From Enhydrobacter aerosaccus (lineage in GTDB: Bacteria; Pseudomonadota; Alphaproteobacteria; Reyranellales; Reyranellaceae): 42,853 bases of DNA. Position 1 is the stretch's first letter. Each line of letters starts with the position of its first letter. A program made the position numbers and the translations under genes. This document shows positions 8,330-16,493 of this stretch, piece by piece. The stretch lies in assembly GCA_903832005.1 (NCBI GenBank), contig CAIKZO010000063.1, positions 1 to 42,853 of the forward strand. Direction: 5' to 3'. The notes beneath the pieces are model-generated. The model worked only from the letters and a program-made list of their open reading frames with translations. It was not told the origin of the DNA and ran no database searches.

Positions 8330-9150
8330 GCGCGGGCTCGGCGCAGGCGCGGATCGAGGGCATCGTTCAAGGCATCGCCCACGATGTTGATGGCCAGCAC
8401 GGTGAGCGTGATGGCGACGCCCGGAAAGACCGCCAGCCACCAGGCGCTGCGCAGGGACGTCCGGCCGCCGCTCAGCAGATAGCCCCAGCTCATGAGGTTG
8501 GGATCACCGAGGCCAAGGAAGCCGATCGCCGATTCGAGCAGGATGGCGTTTGCCACCATCAGCGAGCCGATGACCACGATCGGTGGCAGCGCGTTGGGCA
8601 GGATCTCGCGCCAGACGATGTGGACGCCGGAATGTCCGGCGATGCGTGCGGCCTCTACGAACTCCCGTCCACGCAGCGCCATGAATTCGCTGCGCGCTAG
8701 TCGCGCCACCGGTGGCCAGCTGACCGCCGAGATGGCGGCTATGGTCGACCACAGGCTGGGCTCGAAGACCGCCACCAGGATCAGCGCGAACAGGAAGCTG
8801 GGAATGGTCTGGAAGAACTCGGTCAACCGCATCAGCAGCATGTCGATCCAGCCGCCGAGATATCCTGCCAGCGCGCCGATCAGGACGCCCAGGCAAATCG
8901 GTACCGCCGTCGCCAACGCGCCGACGAGCAGGGAGGCACGGACGCCGACGATCATTTCCGACAGCATATCGCGGCCCAGCACGTCGGTGCCCAACAGGTG
9001 CTCGCCCTGGAACGGCTTTTCGAAGGGCGCGCCGACGCTGTCCCACGGATCGTGCGGGGTGAGCACGGGGCCGGCGATCGCTAGCACCAGCAGCAAGGCG
9101 AGAAAGAGCCCGGCCGCGATCTCCACGGCCCCGATGCGACGGCCGGTCAT
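8326..9150 (-). CDS. ABC importer permease, DppC type
   Basis: A 274-residue inner-membrane permease with about six hydrophobic segments. It shows the DppC/OppC features HLLGTDVLGRDMLSEMIVGVRASL and an EAA loop (EFVEAARIAGHSGVHIVWREILPNALPP) that docks onto the ATPase. The C-terminal DPRLRRARA is typical. Start and stop overlap the neighbouring genes by four bases (ATGA), so it is translationally coupled in the order DppB type, DppC type, ATPase. It acts with the other permease to form the membrane channel. Confidence 0.93.
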   Translation of the reverse strand: MTGRRIGAVEIAAGLFLALLLVLAIAGPVLTPHDPWDSVGAPFEKPFQGEHLLGTDVLGRDMLSEMIVGVRASLLVGALATAVPICLGVLIGALAGYLGGWIDMLLMRLTEFFQTIPSFLFALILVAVFEPSLWSTIAAISAVSWPPVARLARSEFMALRGREFVEAARIAGHSGVHIVWREILPNALPPIVVIGSLMVANAILLESAIGFLGLGDPNLMSWGYLLSGGRTSLRSAWWLAVFPGVAITLTVLAINIVGDALNDALDPRLRRARA

Positions 9151-10094
9151 GCGGGCCTCGCCCGGGTACGCGGATCGATCAGGCCATAGGCGATGTCGGT
9201 CACGACGTTGGCCGCGATCACCAGAACGGAAGTGACGAAGAAGACGCCCAGCAGCACCGGATAGTCACGCTGCGTGAGCGCTTCGAAGGCGAGGCGCCCG
9301 ATCCCGGGCCAAGCGAAGATCGTCTCGACCACGACCGAGCCGCCCACCAATTGCCCGGCCTGCAGGCCGATCAGGGTGACGACTGGCAGGGAGGCATTGC
9401 GCAGGATATGGGCCGCGACGATCCGCCAACCCGGCAGGCCTTTGGCGGTGGCAGTCCGCACGAAATCGCTGTTGGCGACACCGAGCACCGCCGTGCGGGT
9501 AAGGCGGGCGTAGATGGCGGCGTGATAGAGGCCGAGACTGAATACTGGCAGCACGGCATGGCTCAGCAGGTCGAGCATTCGCCCGCCGGCCGTGGTTGCC
9601 GATTGAATGCTGGCGTTGCCATAGGCCGGTAGCCAGTCCAGCCAGACCGAGAAGACCAGCACCAGGAGGAGGGCGACCCAGAAGGTAGGCGTGGCGTAGA
9701 AGAGGAGAGCCACGACGCTCACCAATCGGTCGGCCCAGCCGCCATGGCGAAGGGCGGCAAAGGTGCCGATCGAGCAGCCGAGCACGATCGCCAGCACCAG
9801 CGAGGCGCCGGTCAGGAGGAGCGTCGCGGGCAGGCGCTCGAGGATCAGGTCGCTGACCGGCCGGCGCTGGCGGAAGCTGCGGCCAAGGTCGCCGGTCAAA
9901 GTGCGGCCAATCTGGGTGGCCAACTGCACGGGCAGGGGCCGGTCGAGCCCGAACTCCGCGCGGGCTTGCTGGATCGCCGTCGCGTCGGCCACGCCGCCTT
10001 CGCCCGCAAGCATGCGCACGGGATCGCCCGGCGCCAGGTGGACCAAGCCGAAATTCACGATGGCGATGCCGACGATCGCGGCCAGCACCTGCAA
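9147..10094 (-). CDS. ABC importer permease, DppB type
   Basis: A permease of at least 315 residues with the DppB/OppB pattern: VHLAPGDPVRML near the start, an EAA loop with FVRTATAKGLPGWRIVAAHILRNA, and DPRTRARPA at the end. The start is uncertain. The interval given uses a TTG at 10092-10094. Seven codons further upstream the frame reads IRFVYRSL, the conserved family N-terminus, directly behind GGGAGAGG, but with ATC (10113-10115) where ATG is expected. No ATG or GTG is available in that stretch. This is the first gene of the operon and is divergent from the CRP/FNR-like gene. Confidence 0.9.
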   Translation of the reverse strand: MQVLAAIVGIAIVNFGLVHLAPGDPVRMLAGEGGVADATAIQQARAEFGLDRPLPVQLATQIGRTLTGDLGRSFRQRRPVSDLILERLPATLLLTGASLVLAIVLGCSIGTFAALRHGGWADRLVSVVALLFYATPTFWVALLLVLVFSVWLDWLPAYGNASIQSATTAGGRMLDLLSHAVLPVFSLGLYHAAIYARLTRTAVLGVANSDFVRTATAKGLPGWRIVAAHILRNASLPVVTLIGLQAGQLVGGSVVVETIFAWPGIGRLAFEALTQRDYPVLLGVFFVTSVLVIAANVVTDIAYGLIDPRTRARPA

Positions 10095-10168
10095 CGATCT
10101 GTAGACGAAACGGATGGGCCTCTCCCGTTCAGGGCGTGCCGCACCATAGCACCCGGCCCTCCGGCCAC

Positions 10169-10187
10169 TTGTATCCTATGCTACAAT
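10169..10187 (+). promoter_or_regulatory. Extended -10 promoter overlapped by a CRP-type inverted repeat
   Basis: TTGTA (10169-10173) and TACAA (10182-10186) form an inverted repeat. Read as TGTAT-N6-CTACA it has the half-site spacing of CRP-family operators (TGTGA-N6-TCACA). The right half overlaps TGCTACAAT (10179-10187), an extended -10 box (TGn plus a 5/6 match to TATAAT). No good -35 box is visible. A start of transcription would fall near 10193, so the regulator gene on the plus strand may control itself here. Sequence-based inference only. Confidence 0.45.
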
Positions 10188-10888
10188 TGGGACCGAACCC
10201 GAAGGAGCGGAAGATCGCGGAACCACGGCTCGGCACTTGGTCGGTGCCCTCGCAGATCACGGCGCCCTGGCGTCGCGCGCGCAAGCTGGGCGAGACCGTC
10301 CGCTTGCGGCGCGGCCGGACGCTCTACGAACAGCAGGATCCGAGCGACTATTTTTACCTGATCCTGCAAGGCTACATGAAATTCGATGTCGTCCGCCGTG
10401 ACGGCTCGACCCTGCTGCTGGAGATCGTGGGCGAGGGCGGCATCTTCGGCGAAGGCGCGGCCTTCGATCGGCAGCCCCGGCTGGTCGGCGCGTCGGCGGT
10501 CACGGATGTCCAGCTCGTGCGCTTCGACCCCAAGACCATCCGTCAGATCCTGGCAAGCAACGTCGATCTCTCGCTCTCGCTGATGGCGTTGCTCAGCGCC
10601 AAGCAGCGTATCCTGGCGCACAAGCTCACGCAGACGACCGCGCCGTCCGCCACCGCGAAGCTCGCCGAACTGCTGCTGCGGCTGACCGTAAGAGATGCGC
10701 GCAAGACGGGCGGGGCGGATGACATGACAGTGCAACTGACCCATGACCAGATGGCCGCCATGATCGGGGTGACACGCATCACGGTGACCCGCATTCTGCG
10801 CGACCTGACGGCAAAAGGAGCGGTCGTGACGGGGCATCGCATGGTTCGACTGGCAAATCGGCGACCACTGGAGAAGTTGTGCGAGTAA
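10178..10888 (+). CDS. CRP/FNR-family transcriptional regulator
   Basis: The protein has an N-terminal cyclic-nucleotide-binding-type beta roll (LYEQQDPSDYFYLILQGYMKF, then GEGGIFGEGAAFDRQ) and a C-terminal winged helix with recognition segment THDQMAAMIGVTRITVTRIL. The FNR-type iron-sulfur cysteines are absent, as is a clear cAMP pocket, so the signal is unknown. The interval uses the first ATG (10178), which has no ribosome-binding site and would precede the probable transcription start. A better-placed AAGGAG (10202-10207) points to an in-frame ATC at 10214, giving a start at IAEPRLG. It is divergent from the peptide-type ABC operon and probably regulates it, itself, or both. Confidence 0.85.
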   Translation: MLQLGPNPKERKIAEPRLGTWSVPSQITAPWRRARKLGETVRLRRGRTLYEQQDPSDYFYLILQGYMKFDVVRRDGSTLLLEIVGEGGIFGEGAAFDRQPRLVGASAVTDVQLVRFDPKTIRQILASNVDLSLSLMALLSAKQRILAHKLTQTTAPSATAKLAELLLRLTVRDARKTGGADDMTVQLTHDQMAAMIGVTRITVTRILRDLTAKGAVVTGHRMVRLANRRPLEKLCE

Positions 10889-11907
10889 TGGAGGGCGGAA
10901 CGCCGCCGGCCGATCCGCGTTCTCCTCCGATGCCATCTCCCCTGCTTCCCAAGACGATCATGGGCTATGTGCTGCGCACGTCGGGCAAGCACCAGATCGG
11001 CCTCGCCGTGCTGGCGGCGGGCGTGTTCGGGCTCACCTCGGTGCCGCTCGAGATCCAGCGGCGCATCGTCAACGACGCCATCAAGAACGGCGCGACCCAG
11101 ACCATCATCTGGCTGGCGCTGGCCTACGCCGGTGTCGCCCTGCTCGAACAGGCATTCAAACTGGGCCTCAATATCTATCGCGGCTGGGTGAGCGAGGATG
11201 CGGTGCGGACCCTGCGCCGGACGCTCCGCCAGTCCGGCCTGCACGAACCCATGCGTCGCGACGTTGCCCGCGAGGCCAAGAACGAGGCGAGCAACGACGA
11301 CGACAGCGAGACGGGCACGCACGCCGCTATGGTCGTGTCTGAGGCGGAGCCGATCGGCGGCTTCGTCGGCATGGCGATTTCCGAGCCGCTGCTGCAGATC
11401 GGCATCCTGGCCAGCGTGATCGGCTACATGACCTTTCTCGAGCCTTGGGCGCTGGCGCTCAGCCTTGGCTTCCTCGTGCCGCAGATGCTGTTCGTGCCGC
11501 TGATGCAGGGCGCCATCAACCGCCGCGCCGCCGAACGCGTGACGACCCTACGCCATGTCGGCGGCGACATCGTCTCCCGAGGCGTGCCGCAGGAAGAGGG
11601 CATCGAGCGTGTGTTCGAGCTCAACATGGGCATCTACAAGATCAAGTTCAGCATGAACCTGGCGATGAACTTCATGTATCACGCCGCCGTCGCCATCGCG
11701 CTCGGCGTGGGCGGGCTGCTGGTCGTCGATCATAAGCTGCAGCTCGGCACCGTGGTCGCCGTCGTCTCTGGGCTGGGCAAGCTCAACGACCCGTGGGGCG
11801 ACCTGGTGAACTGGTTCCGCGAGCTCTCGGTCGATTCCGTGAAGTATCGGCTGTTCGTCGAGGCCCTGGAGCATCACGTGCGCCGCGAGGGGCTTGTAAC
11901 CTCCTGA
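10888..11907 (+). CDS. ABC transporter transmembrane-domain protein without ATPase
   Basis: The 339-residue inner-membrane protein resembles the membrane half of exporter-type ABC proteins: several hydrophobic helices (near residues 28-50, 66-85, 165-215 and 265-290) and IYRGWVSEDAVRTLRRTLR in the position of an intracellular coupling helix. It contains no Walker A, signature or Walker B motif and ends soon after the last membrane region. No stand-alone ATPase follows. A very acidic patch (NEASNDDDSETG) lies near residue 135. The ATG at 10888 overlaps the regulator's stop (TAATG), so the two genes are co-transcribed. Role unknown: a partner ATPase could be encoded elsewhere, or the protein may be a sensor or structural relic. 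Confidence 0.75.
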   Translation: MEGGTPPADPRSPPMPSPLLPKTIMGYVLRTSGKHQIGLAVLAAGVFGLTSVPLEIQRRIVNDAIKNGATQTIIWLALAYAGVALLEQAFKLGLNIYRGWVSEDAVRTLRRTLRQSGLHEPMRRDVAREAKNEASNDDDSETGTHAAMVVSEAEPIGGFVGMAISEPLLQIGILASVIGYMTFLEPWALALSLGFLVPQMLFVPLMQGAINRRAAERVTTLRHVGGDIVSRGVPQEEGIERVFELNMGIYKIKFSMNLAMNFMYHAAVAIALGVGGLLVVDHKLQLGTVVAVVSGLGKLNDPWGDLVNWFRELSVDSVKYRLFVEALEHHVRREGLVTS

Positions 11908-11929
11908 ACACACACTATTTTTGGGGGCA

Positions 11930-12850
11930 ATGAGCGATCCTTATTCCGTGCTGGGCGTGCCCAAGACGGCCTCGGACGACGACGTCCGCAAGGCCTTTCG
12001 CAAGCTCGCCAAGAAGCACCATCCCGACCTGAACCCCGGCGACAAGAAGGCTGAAGCCAAGTTCAAGGAAATCAGCCAGGCCAACGACCTTCTCTCGGAC
12101 AAGGAGAAGCGCCGGCGTTTCGACGCGGGCGAAATCGACGACGCCGGCAACGAAATGCCGCCGCGCGGCTTCTACCGTGACCAGGCGAGCGGCCCCGGCG
12201 GGGCGAAATATTCGCGCTCCGGCGGCCAGGAAGAGTTCGGCGACATGGGCGGGATCTTCGAGGAGATGTTCCGCCGGCGCGGGGGAGGGGGCGGCTTTGG
12301 CTTCGGCGGCGGCGATGCCGACCACGGACCGCCACCGGTGAGCTATACCCTGCCGGTGCCATTCCTCGTTGCCGCGCGGGGCGGCAAGCAACGCGTGACG
12401 ATGCCCAACGGCAAGACGCTGGATATCGACGTGCCCGAAGGGGCGACCGACGGCCAGACGCTGCGACTGAAAGGTCAGGGCCCGTCAGGTGTCGACGCCT
12501 ATGTCGAGCTTCGGGTGCAGCCGCATGCCTTCTTTGAGGTGCGGGACACCAACATCCATGTCGAGTTGCCGGTAACGATCACCGAGGCAGCGCTGGGTGG
12601 CAAGGTGAAGGTGCCGACGGTCAGCGGCGCGGTGATGCTGAACGTGCCGGCGGGCTCGAACACGGGCACATCGCTGCGTCTCAAGGGGCGTGGCCTGCTC
12701 GACAAGAAGTCGGGGCAGCGCGGCGACCAGTATGTGAAGCTGAAGATCGTCCTGCCGGCGAAGCCCGACGACAAGCTGAAGGCGTTTCTGGAGAGCTGGG
12801 AGGCGGGCAAGGAACAGGACCCGCGCAAGGAGATGGAGCAGTTCACGTGA
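11930..12850 (+). CDS. cbpA: DnaJ-like co-chaperone, CbpA type
   Basis: The 306-residue cytoplasmic co-chaperone has a J domain at about 2-63 with HPD at 31-33 (DnaK stimulation). A glycine/phenylalanine-rich linker with a run of glycines follows near 115-125, then two C-terminal beta-sandwich substrate domains (from about 135). The cysteine zinc finger of DnaJ is missing, which makes it CbpA-like. The ATG at 11930 sits behind GGGGGC; a TTG nine bases upstream was not preferred. Its stop overlaps the GTG of the next gene, cbpM. Together the pair modulates DnaK and possibly nucleoid binding, as known for E. coli CbpA. Confidence 0.92.
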   Translation: MSDPYSVLGVPKTASDDDVRKAFRKLAKKHHPDLNPGDKKAEAKFKEISQANDLLSDKEKRRRFDAGEIDDAGNEMPPRGFYRDQASGPGGAKYSRSGGQEEFGDMGGIFEEMFRRRGGGGGFGFGGGDADHGPPPVSYTLPVPFLVAARGGKQRVTMPNGKTLDIDVPEGATDGQTLRLKGQGPSGVDAYVELRVQPHAFFEVRDTNIHVELPVTITEAALGGKVKVPTVSGAVMLNVPAGSNTGTSLRLKGRGLLDKKSGQRGDQYVKLKIVLPAKPDDKLKAFLESWEAGKEQDPRKEMEQFT

Positions 12851-13140
12851 CCGTCACGGCGATACATATCGAACGCTGGATCACACGTGGCCTGGTGCGC
12901 CGTGCCGAGTCGGCGGGGGCGCTGGAGCCGATCGACTTGGCTCGGCTGCGCCTGCTGAACGAACTCGCCGACGATATCGGGCTCGACGAGGACACGGTCG
13001 AAGCCGTGGTCGCGCTGATCGACCAGGTCCATACGCTGCGCGGCGAGCTGAAGCTGGTGGCTGAAGCCATCGCCGAACAGCCGCCTGAGACTCGAGCGTC
13101 CCTCGCGGCGGCGCTTAGACGGCTGGCCGAGCGGTCCTGA
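12847..13140 (+). CDS. cbpM: Chaperone modulator CbpM-like (MerR-type) protein
   Basis: This 97-residue helical protein has a MerR-like N-terminal helix-turn-helix region (IERWITRGLVRR) and a central segment LARLRLLNELADDIGLDEDTV like CbpM, the inhibitor of the CbpA J domain. A GTG start overlaps the cbpA stop (GTGA at 12847-12850), which couples the two. The position directly after cbpA is the strongest evidence. Its last 26 bases overlap the 3' end of the convergent molybdenum hydroxylase gene. Confidence 0.85.
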   Translation: MTVTAIHIERWITRGLVRRAESAGALEPIDLARLRLLNELADDIGLDEDTVEAVVALIDQVHTLRGELKLVAEAIAEQPPETRASLAAALRRLAERS

Positions 13141-15379
13141 TCGCTTTCCAGATCTTGTGGGCGGTGAGCGGCATGTCGAGATGCCGGACACCGAGCGGAC
13201 GCAGCGCGTCGAGGACGGCGTTGGCGACCGCGGCCGGCGCACCGTTGGTCGGCAACTCGCCCACGCCCTTGAAGCCCAGGAAGTTGTTGGGCGACGGCGT
13301 GGCGATGGTCTCGACGACAAGGTCCGGCAGGTCGCCGGCGCGCGGCAGGGCATAGTCCATCAGCGTGCCGCTCAGGAGCTGGCCGCTGTCCTCGTCATAG
13401 ACGGCTTCTTCCATCGCCGCGTTGCCGATGCCGTGGACGATGCCGCCATGCATTTGGCCGGCCAGCAATGTCGGGTTCGCCACCACGCCACAGTCCGCCA
13501 CCGCGGTAAAGCGGTCGATGCGGCTGGCGCCGGTCTCGAGATCGATCTCGACCTCGCAGACCATGACGCCGGTCGGAAAGGAATCGATCTTGTCGGCAAA
13601 CACGGCGTCGCCGTCGAAGCGCTTCCACGCCGCCAGCTCCAGCAGGCCGATGCGCCGGTCGGTGCCGACCACTTCGAAAGAACCGTCCTTGAAGGCGATA
13701 TCGGCGGGCGAGGTCTCGAGCCGTTCGGCGGCGAGGTCGCGTCCTTTGCGGATCACTTCGTCGGCCGCACGCCGCAGGGTCGTGCCGCTGATGATGGTCG
13801 AGGACGAGCCGCCGGTACCGCCGCCGTGCGGGATGGTGCGCGTGTCGCCCTGGCGAATCTCGATCTTGTCCGGCGGGATGCCCAGCGCCGACGACAGAAT
13901 CTGGCCGAAGATCGTCTCGTGCCCCTGGCCCTGGCTCTGCGTGCCCAGCCGCGCGATCAGCCGGTCCGGCTCGACGTTCACGGTGACATGCTCGTCGGCG
14001 ATGCCGCCGGTGCCATGCAAGTGACAGGAAAGGCCGAACCCGCGCCGCTTGCCGGCGGCTTCACTTGCAGCACGGCGGGCCGTGAAGCCGGCCTGATCGG
14101 CGACCTTCAGTGCTTCCTCGAACAGGCGCGGGCAGTCGGCAGCGTCGTAAGTGTAGCCAGTAGGCACGGCATGCGGCATGTCAGCAGGCATGAGCAGGTT
14201 CAGCCGCCGCAACTCGATCGCCGATCGGCCGGTCTCGTGCGCGGCGATATCGACCAGGCGCTCCAACAGGAACAGCGCCTCAGGCTTGCCCGCACCGCGG
14301 ATCGCATCGACCGGCACGGTGTTGGTGAAGACACAGTCGAAGTCGATATGGATCGCGGGGATCCGATAGAGGCCGGAGATCACCTTGGCGAGGCCGGTAG
14401 TTGAGATCGTGGGCGCGAACATCGAGATATAGGCGCCGAAGTTGGAGCGCGCCTTCACGCGCACGCCAAGGAAATGGCCGTCCTTGTCGAGCGCAAGCTC
14501 GCCGGTCGCCACGAGATCGCGCGCGTGGCTGTCGGAGAGGGCATGCTCGGCGCGCTCGGCGGTCCAGCGCAAGGAGCACTTCAGCTTGCGAGTCGCCCAG
14601 GCGATCAGGGTCGATTCAGGAGAGATCGGGAACTTCGGACCGAAGCCGCCACCCACATCTTCGGTGACGAGACGCAGCCTTTCCTTCGGAATATCGAGCA
14701 CGCGCTCGCACATCAGCCGGTGCGGCAGCTGCACGCCCTGCGATGACAAAGTGACGGTAACCGTGTCGTCCGCCGTGTCATAGGCCGACCACGCCGCCCG
14801 CGTTTCCATGTAGTGGGCCACCTGGCGGGGCGAGCGGATATCGAGCCGGGTGACGTGGGCTGCCTGGGCAAAGGCGGCGTCGGTCGCTGCTGCATCACCA
14901 CGTGTCCAGTGGCACATCAGGTTGCCCGGCGCGTCGTCGTGCACCAGCGGCGCCTTCGGTGCCAGGGCCTGCGCCGCGGTCACGACGGCGGGAAGCTCCT
15001 CGTAGTCGATGGCCAGCAGCTCGGCCGCATCGCGCGCGTTGTCGAGCGTGTCGGCCACGATCATCGCCGCGATGTCGCCGACGTGGCGGACCCTGCCGAT
15101 CGACATCGGCAGATGCGCGGGCTCGCGATGGCGATTGCCCTCGGGATCCTTGATCTCGCTGATCGCCGGCAAGTGGCCGAGCTTGTCGGCCGCCGTGTCG
15201 TCGGCGGTGTAGACCGCGGCGACTCCGGAAGAGGCGAGGGCCGCCGCCCGGTCGATCGAAACGATGCGGGCGTGGGCGTGCGGCGAGCGCACGTACAGCA
15301 CGGCAAGCGCCTCGGCCGGTGCGGTATTATCGGTGTAGCGGCCCTTGCCCGTGAGAAAGCGCCGGTCTTCCCGCCTCAA
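13115..15379 (-). CDS. Xanthine dehydrogenase-family molybdopterin-binding (large) subunit
   Basis: The 754-residue protein opens with REDRRFLTGKGRYTDN, the usual start of CoxL/aldehyde-oxidase large subunits. It then shows DVGGGFGPK, IRGAGKPEALFLLERLVD, GQGHETIFGQIL and GVGELPTNGAPAAVANAV; the glutamate of GVGE is in the position of the catalytic residue. Such subunits hydroxylate aldehydes or N-heterocycles using a molybdenum cofactor. The small iron-sulfur and FAD subunits are not encoded nearby. The start is placed at TTG 15377-15379, which overlaps the stop of the threonine aldolase gene (TTGA). An open frame further upstream lies inside that gene. The N-terminus is a few residues shorter than usual. 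Confidence 0.88.
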   Translation of the reverse strand: MRREDRRFLTGKGRYTDNTAPAEALAVLYVRSPHAHARIVSIDRAAALASSGVAAVYTADDTAADKLGHLPAISEIKDPEGNRHREPAHLPMSIGRVRHVGDIAAMIVADTLDNARDAAELLAIDYEELPAVVTAAQALAPKAPLVHDDAPGNLMCHWTRGDAAATDAAFAQAAHVTRLDIRSPRQVAHYMETRAAWSAYDTADDTVTVTLSSQGVQLPHRLMCERVLDIPKERLRLVTEDVGGGFGPKFPISPESTLIAWATRKLKCSLRWTAERAEHALSDSHARDLVATGELALDKDGHFLGVRVKARSNFGAYISMFAPTISTTGLAKVISGLYRIPAIHIDFDCVFTNTVPVDAIRGAGKPEALFLLERLVDIAAHETGRSAIELRRLNLLMPADMPHAVPTGYTYDAADCPRLFEEALKVADQAGFTARRAASEAAGKRRGFGLSCHLHGTGGIADEHVTVNVEPDRLIARLGTQSQGQGHETIFGQILSSALGIPPDKIEIRQGDTRTIPHGGGTGGSSSTIISGTTLRRAADEVIRKGRDLAAERLETSPADIAFKDGSFEVVGTDRRIGLLELAAWKRFDGDAVFADKIDSFPTGVMVCEVEIDLETGASRIDRFTAVADCGVVANPTLLAGQMHGGIVHGIGNAAMEEAVYDEDSGQLLSGTLMDYALPRAGDLPDLVVETIATPSPNNFLGFKGVGELPTNGAPAAVANAVLDALRPLGVRHLDMPLTAHKIWKAIRTARPAV

Positions 15380-16425
15380 GCCGCCATCACGTCGCTGATC
15401 ACCTTGAGCGCGGCGTCGATGTCGGCGCGGTTGACATCGAGGTGGGTGACGGCGCGGATGCGCGTGCTGCTGCCGGCGCTGGTGCCCATGCCGACCCCGG
15501 CCTCCTGGCAGGCCTTGACGAACTGCGCGCCCGACATTCCCGTCTTCTTGATCTCGAAGAAGACGAGGTTGGTCTGCATCTTCGGGACATCGCACTCGAG
15601 GCCCTTGATGTTGGCCAAGCCAGCCGCGAGGTGATGGGCGTTGTCGTGATCCTCGGCCAGGCGGTTCCAGTTGTGCTCAAGGGCATAGAGCGCAGCTGCG
15701 GCGATCACGCCGGACTGGCGCATCGAGCCGCCGAGCATCTGCTTCTGGCGCCAGGCTTCCTTGATGAAGTCCTTGGAGCCGGCGAGGCTGGCACCGACCG
15801 GGGCGCCGAGACCCTTGGTGTAGTCCAGCCACAGCGAGTCCGTGCAGGCGGCATAGTCCTTGGCGCTGGTGCCCGACTTGACGGCGGCATTGCAAAGCCG
15901 TGCCCCGTCCATGTGCACGGCGAGGCCGGCATCGTGCGCGACCTTGGAGACGCCGCGCAGGGTCTCGATCGGCCAGACCGTGCCGAAGCCGCCGTTGGAG
16001 GTGTTCTCGACCGATACCAGCCGCGAGCGCGGCGCGTTACGGCTGTTGGGATCGCGCAGGGCGGCCTTCACCTGGTCGGCGGTGAAGATGCCGTTCGGTC
16101 CGTCGAGCATGCGGATCATCACGCCCGAATTGGCCGCCGTGCCGCCGGTTTCGGCATTGATGATATGGGCGGTCTTGTCGGCGATGACCTCGTCACCCAG
16201 CCGGCAATGGACGCGGATCGCGGCCTGGTTGCACATGGTGCCGCTCGGCATGAAGACCGCGTCTTCCTTGCCCAGGATCTCGCAAATGCGGTCGCGCAGG
16301 CGGTTGGTCGAGGGATCCTCGTATTTCTGTTCGTCGCCCACTTCGGCCTCGGCCATGGCCTTGCGCATGCCGGGGGAGGGCTTGGTTTTCGTGTCGCTGT
16401 AGAGGTCGATGAAGCGGTTTTGCAT
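15376..16425 (-). CDS. ltaE: Low-specificity L-threonine aldolase
   Basis: The 349-residue PLP enzyme cleaves L-threonine and related beta-hydroxy amino acids to glycine and an aldehyde. It shows SDTKTKPSPGMRKAM at the start, PSGTMCNQAA (60-69), HMDGARL (171-177, the aspartate facing the PLP nitrogen) and DYTKGLGAPVG, where K204 is the PLP lysine. Length is normal. It is the first gene of a pair with the molybdenum hydroxylase. The aldehyde product could in principle feed that enzyme, but this is speculation from order and the TTGA overlap. Confidence 0.93.
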   Translation of the reverse strand: MQNRFIDLYSDTKTKPSPGMRKAMAEAEVGDEQKYEDPSTNRLRDRICEILGKEDAVFMPSGTMCNQAAIRVHCRLGDEVIADKTAHIINAETGGTAANSGVMIRMLDGPNGIFTADQVKAALRDPNSRNAPRSRLVSVENTSNGGFGTVWPIETLRGVSKVAHDAGLAVHMDGARLCNAAVKSGTSAKDYAACTDSLWLDYTKGLGAPVGASLAGSKDFIKEAWRQKQMLGGSMRQSGVIAAAALYALEHNWNRLAEDHDNAHHLAAGLANIKGLECDVPKMQTNLVFFEIKKTGMSGAQFVKACQEAGVGMGTSAGSSTRIRAVTHLDVNRADIDAALKVISDVMAA

Positions 16426-16493
16426 GGCGTGTCTTGTTCTCCTGCGTCACCATAGCCGCCGGCACACCTGAAAACCACCGGGGAGGCACTTCC

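Noticed and set aside
15380..15595. N-terminal extension of the molybdenum hydroxylase frame
   Set aside because: It lies inside the threonine aldolase gene and lacks family similarity. The family start REDRRFLTG begins right at 15377.
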